NCBI GenBank assembly: GCA_019359115.1
Contig: JAHHHW010000077.1
Coordinates: forward strand, 1 to 64,000
Direction: 5' to 3'
DNA: 64,000 nt
DNA from: Pelatocladus maniniholoensis HA4357-MV3
Lineage (GTDB): Bacteria > Cyanobacteriota > Cyanobacteriia > Cyanobacteriales > Nostocaceae
Shown here: piece by piece, positions 60,706-64,000 of the stretch
Position numbering within the stretch: position 1 is the stretch's first letter
Layout of the letters: the number at the start of each line of letters is the position of its first letter
Notes under the pieces: generated by a model
What the model was told of the DNA's origin: nothing
Seen by the model: only the letters and a program-made list of their open reading frames with translations
Databases searched by the model: none
Position numbers and translations under genes: made by a program

Positions 60706-61164
60706 CTAGCTCTCCTGGGTTAAGTTACCAAATTTGACATCTCCCTCAATTTCCAACCCACAACCCATAATCAGTTCGACAGAACTACCTGATGTCGCTA
60801 TCTGATGCATATCCTTCGCTTCAAGGCTTTTTGCTTTGATGTTGCTGGCCATTACATGGCGAATGATTTTGTTCGACTCTAGCTCTCTCAGCAAATCTGC
60901 GAGCTTTTGTGCAAAAACCTTATCCTCAGACATTTGAGTCACCAATTCTGTTTTCACCGCTGCAATGTTTAATTCTGTTGGTTGCTTTTCTGCTCGTGTA
61001 AGTAGTACTTCTGTTTCTGATGCCTTAAATTTTTCACGAATGATAGCTATTAGTTGAGTAATTTTTGCGGTAGTACCTTTTTCTATATCTTGTCCCAATC
61101 CCTCGAAAACTCCATTGAATATCAGAGTTACGATTACAGTCGCTATGGTTACTAAAGGTTCCAT
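60706..61164 (-). CDS. Small membrane-anchored partner of the STAND-like protein
   Basis: 152-residue protein with an N-terminal hydrophobic segment (LVTIATVIVTLIFNGVFEGL), a helical charged middle (AKITQLIAIIREKFKASETEVLLTR), and a C-terminal part SSVELIMGCGLEIEGDVKFGNLTQES. The final 'EGDVKFGNLTQ' resembles GGNFTIGDIHQ in the first 25 residues of the next gene product. ATG 61164 has a strong CGGAGG site. It lies directly upstream of the 1029-residue gene on the same strand. I do not recognise a named family. Confidence 0.68.
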   Translation of the reverse strand: MEPLVTIATVIVTLIFNGVFEGLGQDIEKGTTAKITQLIAIIREKFKASETEVLLTRAEKQPTELNIAAVKTELVTQMSEDKVFAQKLADLLRELESNKIIRHVMASNIKAKSLEAKDMHQIATSGSSVELIMGCGLEIEGDVKFGNLTQES

Positions 61165-61339
61165 TTTCCTCCGATAGTTTCAAAGCTAGATTTTAAAAAG
61201 ACTGTATATGACATATAAATAATTTTCATAATTTTCTGAGTATTGCAGAAAAAGAAATTGTAAAAATAATGTAATGGAAAAATGAAGTTTCCTGCTTTGA
61301 TCTCGATTTTGTAGAATATATACTTCCCTGGATAGTATC

Positions 61340-61605
61340 GATATTCGTTTTTTCTCGCGCCTGATAGTAGCCGCAAGCATGGCGGAGCATGTGGGCGTGA
61401 ACCGGGGACGGCAAGTGTGCCAAGTTTCCCGCCTGCTCCACAATTCCCTGGATAGAGTCGAAGCTAGTGGTGATTTCCTTGACGACATGAAAATAAACGG
61501 TGCGTTAGGGTAGTCCTTTTGCAGCTTCCGCAACGCCCGCAGCTCGTCACCGTAGCTGACTTTTCCCGTTATCTCCTTGATGGAGCGATCGCTTACTATA
61601 CCCAT
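61340..61605 (-). pseudogene. Frameshifted tyrosine recombinase (integrase) relic
   Basis: From ATG 61605 one frame reads EITGKVSYGDELRALRKLQK and YPNAPFIFMSSRKSPLAST, as in phage-type integrases; the next frame continues DSIQGIVEQAGNLAHLPSP with VHAHMLRHACGYYQA, the HxLRH active-site box. Afterwards the reading is scrambled and the catalytic tyrosine is missing, as are the N-terminal parts. It is an inactive remnant and marks the island boundary. Confidence 0.75.
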
Positions 61606-61893
61606 AACTCAAAGCCCTATTCTCTCGTGATTAATTCTCATTAAGCTTAAGCTGTTGAGAATAAAATATAGTGTGAAACCCTTACTATTTCGTTGTTTCA
61701 CGACTTAACGGGAAAAGTCAGATTTAAGACAATATGCTGTAAACAAAGATAAAACTGTGACTCAAGTAATTGAAGAATTAATTGATTCCTTAACTGAGCA
61801 AAAGTAAATACTTTGTTCGTTTCCTCCATATCTTCCTTCCTCGCTGTCGCATTGGTCGGAAGACTGTCGTCAACTCACTCGCAATTCATCTCA

Positions 61894-61916
61894 ACGCCTC
61901 CCTATCGGGTAGGCGT
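61894..61916. repeat. GC-rich hairpin, possible IS200/IS605 end relic
   Basis: ACGCCTCCC pairs with GGG-T-AGGCGT around TATC, giving a nine-pair stem with one bulge. The surroundings (TGAGGCTTCTTGCTG downstream, GGAAGACTGTCGTCAACTC upstream) recall the ends of IS200/IS605-type elements in cyanobacteria. No TnpA or TnpB frame is present, so this is tentative. Confidence 0.35.
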
Positions 61917-62105
61917 GAGGCTTCTTGCTGATTTAGCTAAAAGTAAGGCTATGTTCTAAATAATACTTTTTAGTATTAGTATATATAATAGATAGGCTGC
62001 AAGCATTACTACGCAGAATTATCTTAAAGTTTTGATATCAAACTGTTACTTCCAAACAAATAACAATTAAAAACTACCAAAAAGTAATTTAGAGGAGTGA
62101 AATCT

Positions 62106-62852
62106 ATGAATAAACCCGCTTGGTTGGGTTCTCGGTTGTTGACTGAGAACTTATGGAAAACTTTATCTTTAAGTGTACTTGTATGTCTCACTTTCACCCA
62201 GCCTGTGCTAGCACAAGAGAAACAAAGGATGTTACGGACTCTCACAGTTACTGGTCGCGGGGTAGAAGCAATTCCTGCTACTCTAGCTCAAGTTGTATTG
62301 GGTGTAGAGGTACAAGCTAAAACAGCCCAGGAAGCACAACAAGAGGCTGCTCGTAGGTCATCGGCTGTGGTAGCACTGCTCAAGACTCGTAATGTGGAAA
62401 AATTACAAACTACTGGCGTTACTCTTAATCCAGTATATAGTTATAAAGATAACATTCAGCGTTTGACTGGTTATAGTGCCAACAATACTGTGAGTTTCCG
62501 TATAGGTACTGAGAAAGCTGGCTCATTGTTAGATGAAGCTGTCAAAGCTGGTGCAACGCAGATTAACGGTATTAGTTTTGTGGCTACTGATGAGGCGATC
62601 GCACAAGCTCAAAAGCAAGCACTCAAAGAAGCTACCCAAGAAGCTCAACAGCAAGCTGATGCTGTTTTCGGTGCTTTGGGTTTCCAGCGTAAAGAAGTAG
62701 TGAGCATTCAAGTTAACGGTGCAAATGCGACACCGCCACCACCACGTCCTATGTTTCGTGCAGAAGCAGCAAAGGTAGCAGATGCTTCCACCCCTGTAGA
62801 AGGTGGCGAACAGCAGGTAGAAGCATCAGTAACGTTGGAAATTAGTTATTAG
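62106..62852 (+). CDS. SIMPL domain (DUF541) periplasmic protein
   Basis: 248-residue protein with a signal peptide (LWKTLSLSVLVCLTFTQPVLAQ) and a SIMPL/DUF541 domain: LTVTGRGVEAIPATLAQVVLGVEVQAKTAQEAQQEAA, LQTTGVTLNPVYSYKDN, YSANNTVSFRIG, VKAGATQINGISFVATDE and QVEASVTLEISY at the end. Such proteins form large periplasmic assemblies in E. coli (BP26-like); the role is poorly known. The ATG at 62106 follows GAGGAGTGAAATCT; an upstream GTG is less likely. Confidence 0.9.
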   Translation: MNKPAWLGSRLLTENLWKTLSLSVLVCLTFTQPVLAQEKQRMLRTLTVTGRGVEAIPATLAQVVLGVEVQAKTAQEAQQEAARRSSAVVALLKTRNVEKLQTTGVTLNPVYSYKDNIQRLTGYSANNTVSFRIGTEKAGSLLDEAVKAGATQINGISFVATDEAIAQAQKQALKEATQEAQQQADAVFGALGFQRKEVVSIQVNGANATPPPPRPMFRAEAAKVADASTPVEGGEQQVEASVTLEISY

Positions 62853-62902
62853 TCATTAGTCATTAGTCATTTGTTCTTACCAATGACCAATGACCAATGA
62901 CG
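62851..62902. repeat. STRR heptamer repeat tract between convergent genes
   Basis: TTAGTCA and CCAATGA heptamers overlap the SIMPL stop and run to the end of the ssb gene, in the same family as at 2431-2508. Opposite orientations on the two sides may fold as a terminator. Confidence 0.7.
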
Positions 62903-62904
62903 AA

Positions 62905-63267
62905 TTAAAAATTATTAGGATTATTATCCATCATCTCTGCTTCATCCCGCTTGGAACCTAGTAAATCTAGTTGATCTACTCTAATAACTGGGGAAGAACG
63001 CAAAGCGCCAGTGGTGCGATCGTTCCAAGTATCAAACTTTAAGGAACCTTTAACACCGATTAAACTTCCTTTACGCACAAACCTACCAGCGATCTCCGCA
63101 GTATTTCCCCATAGTTCCAAGTTGAACCAATCAGGTTCATCACTATTACGCGATCGCCGCCTCACCGCCAGTGTTAATTTACATTTGACACTGCCACTAT
63201 CTTCAAAATACTTCATATCTGGGTCGCCGCCTACACGACCAACTAGGGTGACGATATTAATGCTCAT
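62905..63267 (-). CDS. ssb: Single-stranded DNA-binding protein, short form
   Basis: 120-residue OB-fold SSB: start SINIVTLVGRVGGDPDMKYF, then VKCKLTLAVRRRSRN, DWFNLELWGNTAEIAGRFVRKGSLIGVKGSLKFDTW. The tail ends PNNF, without the DDIPF partner-binding motif seen in the protein at 9917-10462. This short form near mreB is the one usually conserved in cyanobacteria. It is divergent from mreB. Confidence 0.93.
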   Translation of the reverse strand: MSINIVTLVGRVGGDPDMKYFEDSGSVKCKLTLAVRRRSRNSDEPDWFNLELWGNTAEIAGRFVRKGSLIGVKGSLKFDTWNDRTTGALRSSPVIRVDQLDLLGSKRDEAEMMDNNPNNF

Positions 63268-63600
63268 AGGTATTGCCTTTCAGTACAGACGTACTCATTA
63301 CACAATGATTTTTATAATAGCGAATTATCAAGCCTCAAAAACGATGTTAAATACTTAACAAATATAATTACTGATTATAATGATAAAAATTACTCTTTTA
63401 TCAATACAAAAGCGTACGGATATGTGTCTACGGTCAGAGAATATAAAACAGTAGCAGAAACTAACAGGCAAAAGATTCCCAAAACTTATACAAAATATAG
63501 CCTGCTTTACTAGACTACGGTCAAAAAAAGTAATAGAATCCTGCACAATTCTCTCTCACGTTAGTAGTCAAAAGTATCGAAATAGGGGGCAACAAAACGC
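63268..63600. other. Divergent promoter region of ssb and mreB
   Basis: 333 bases with no gene. A short GTACAGACGTAC repeat lies about 20 bases upstream of the ssb start. Otherwise AT-rich, with no riboswitch or terminator seen. Confidence 0.5.
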
Positions 63601-64000
63601 GTGGGCCTTTTCAGTAAGTTTTCCTTATCGCGAGATATGGGTATCGATCTCGGTACCGCCAATACCCTAGTGTATGTATCTGGTAAAGGTATTGTTCTTC
63701 AAGAACCATCAGTAGTTGCCATCGACCAAAACGAAAAGGTAGCACTGGCGGTAGGAGAAGATGCTAAAAAAATGCTCGGTCGAACACCTGGAAATGTGAT
63801 TGCTCTGCGCCCCTTGCGCGATGGTGTAATTGCTGATTTCGATACAGCCGAGCTCATGCTCAAAAGTTTCATCCAGCGTGTTAATGAGGGTAAATCACTA
63901 GTACTACCTCGAATTGTCATTGGTATACCTAGTGGTGTAACAGGTGTAGAAAGACGAGCTGTGATGGATGCAGCTACGCAAGCGGGTGCTAGAGAAGTTT
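63601..64000 (+). CDS. mreB: Rod-shape-determining protein MreB (partial)
   Basis: The first 133 residues of an actin-like cytoskeletal ATPase that organises sidewall peptidoglycan synthesis; the gene continues past the right edge. The start [31 protein letters not shown] contains the phosphate-1 loop, and [32 protein letters not shown] and [17 protein letters not shown] match MreB. It begins with GTG at 63601. In cyanobacteria mreC and mreD normally follow. Confidence 0.96.
   Translation, partial: MGLFSKFSLSRDMGIDLGTANTLVYVSGKGIVLQEPSVVAIDQNEKVALAVGEDAKKMLGRTPGNVIALRPLRDGVIADFDTAELMLKSFIQRVNEGKSLVLPRIVIGIPSGVTGVERRAVMDAATQAGAREV

Noticed and set aside
61738-61806. Short open stretch reading VTQVIEELIDSLTEQK
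   Set aside because: Only about 16 residues with no upstream continuation; too short to support.

Overview
This window comes from a filamentous, heterocyst-forming cyanobacterium (order Nostocales). The evidence is a hetZ-patU pair, photosystem II proteins Psb28 and PsbZ, tandem AMIN-domain amidases next to murI and a solanesyl diphosphate synthase, very frequent HIP1 octamers (GCGATCGC) in and between genes, and short tandem heptamer repeats between genes (STRR type, typical of heterocystous strains). I cannot name the species.

Layout. The first 8.9 kb is core housekeeping: the 5' end of a possible transposase, an XPB-like helicase, moaB, psb28, dtd, an Rpn-type nuclease, a His-rich CobW-family metallochaperone, cysS, a RelE/ParE-type toxin-antitoxin pair and a MalK/UgpC-like ATPase. 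From 9 to 16.5 kb are a broken FAD oxidoreductase, an SSB, a double-ATPase peptide ABC protein, a decayed coding stretch, a large STAND-type NTPase with about twelve TPRs, a 20-bp tandem repeat array, and a DUF1636 Fe-S-like protein under a cobalamin riboswitch. From 17 to 31 kb are gatD, prfB with a programmed +1 frameshift, a short DUF3285 protein, ybeY-dgkA, a trpG/pabA-MBL pair, a lipoprotein, a PepSY-like protein, a DHH-CBS-CCA nucleotidyltransferase, psbZ, ribH, a YtxH/DUF948 cluster, a MITE inserted in a 21-bp minisatellite, and a UbiH-like hydroxylase. From 32 to 46 kb are a second MITE-like element, neutral invertase, glucokinase, a histidine phosphatase, a PhnD-PhnC-PhnE-type transporter, queE, a STAS-sugar transferase fusion, a truncated TgpA-like gene, and patU/hetZ facing a small conserved gene.

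From 46 to 56.5 kb are sds, a leader with strong RNA-like hairpins, murI, two AmiC amidases, a third MITE, a CPA2 antiporter and an EVE-domain protein. The amidases, MurI, the prenyl synthase and HetZ/PatU recall the Anabaena region that holds amiC1/amiC2 and hetZ, where septal peptidoglycan remodelling and heterocyst control lie close together. From 56.6 to 62.0 kb is an accessory island: a TPR-gene remnant, an ISAs1 transposase remnant, a 1029-residue STAND-like protein with a degenerate P-loop and a C-terminal membrane segment, its small membrane-anchored partner, and an integrase relic. The window ends in a SIMPL protein, a second SSB and the start of mreB.

The best candidate for an undescribed system is the two-gene unit at 57460-61164. 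Its two proteins share a short glycine-rich motif and sit among mobile-element scars. The riboswitch-DUF1636 unit, the MITE with a reconstructable target site, the STAS-glycosyltransferase fusion and the structured region upstream of the gene at 47.7 kb are also worth attention. No tRNA, rRNA or CRISPR array was seen. All family calls come from reading motifs by eye; no database search was run.
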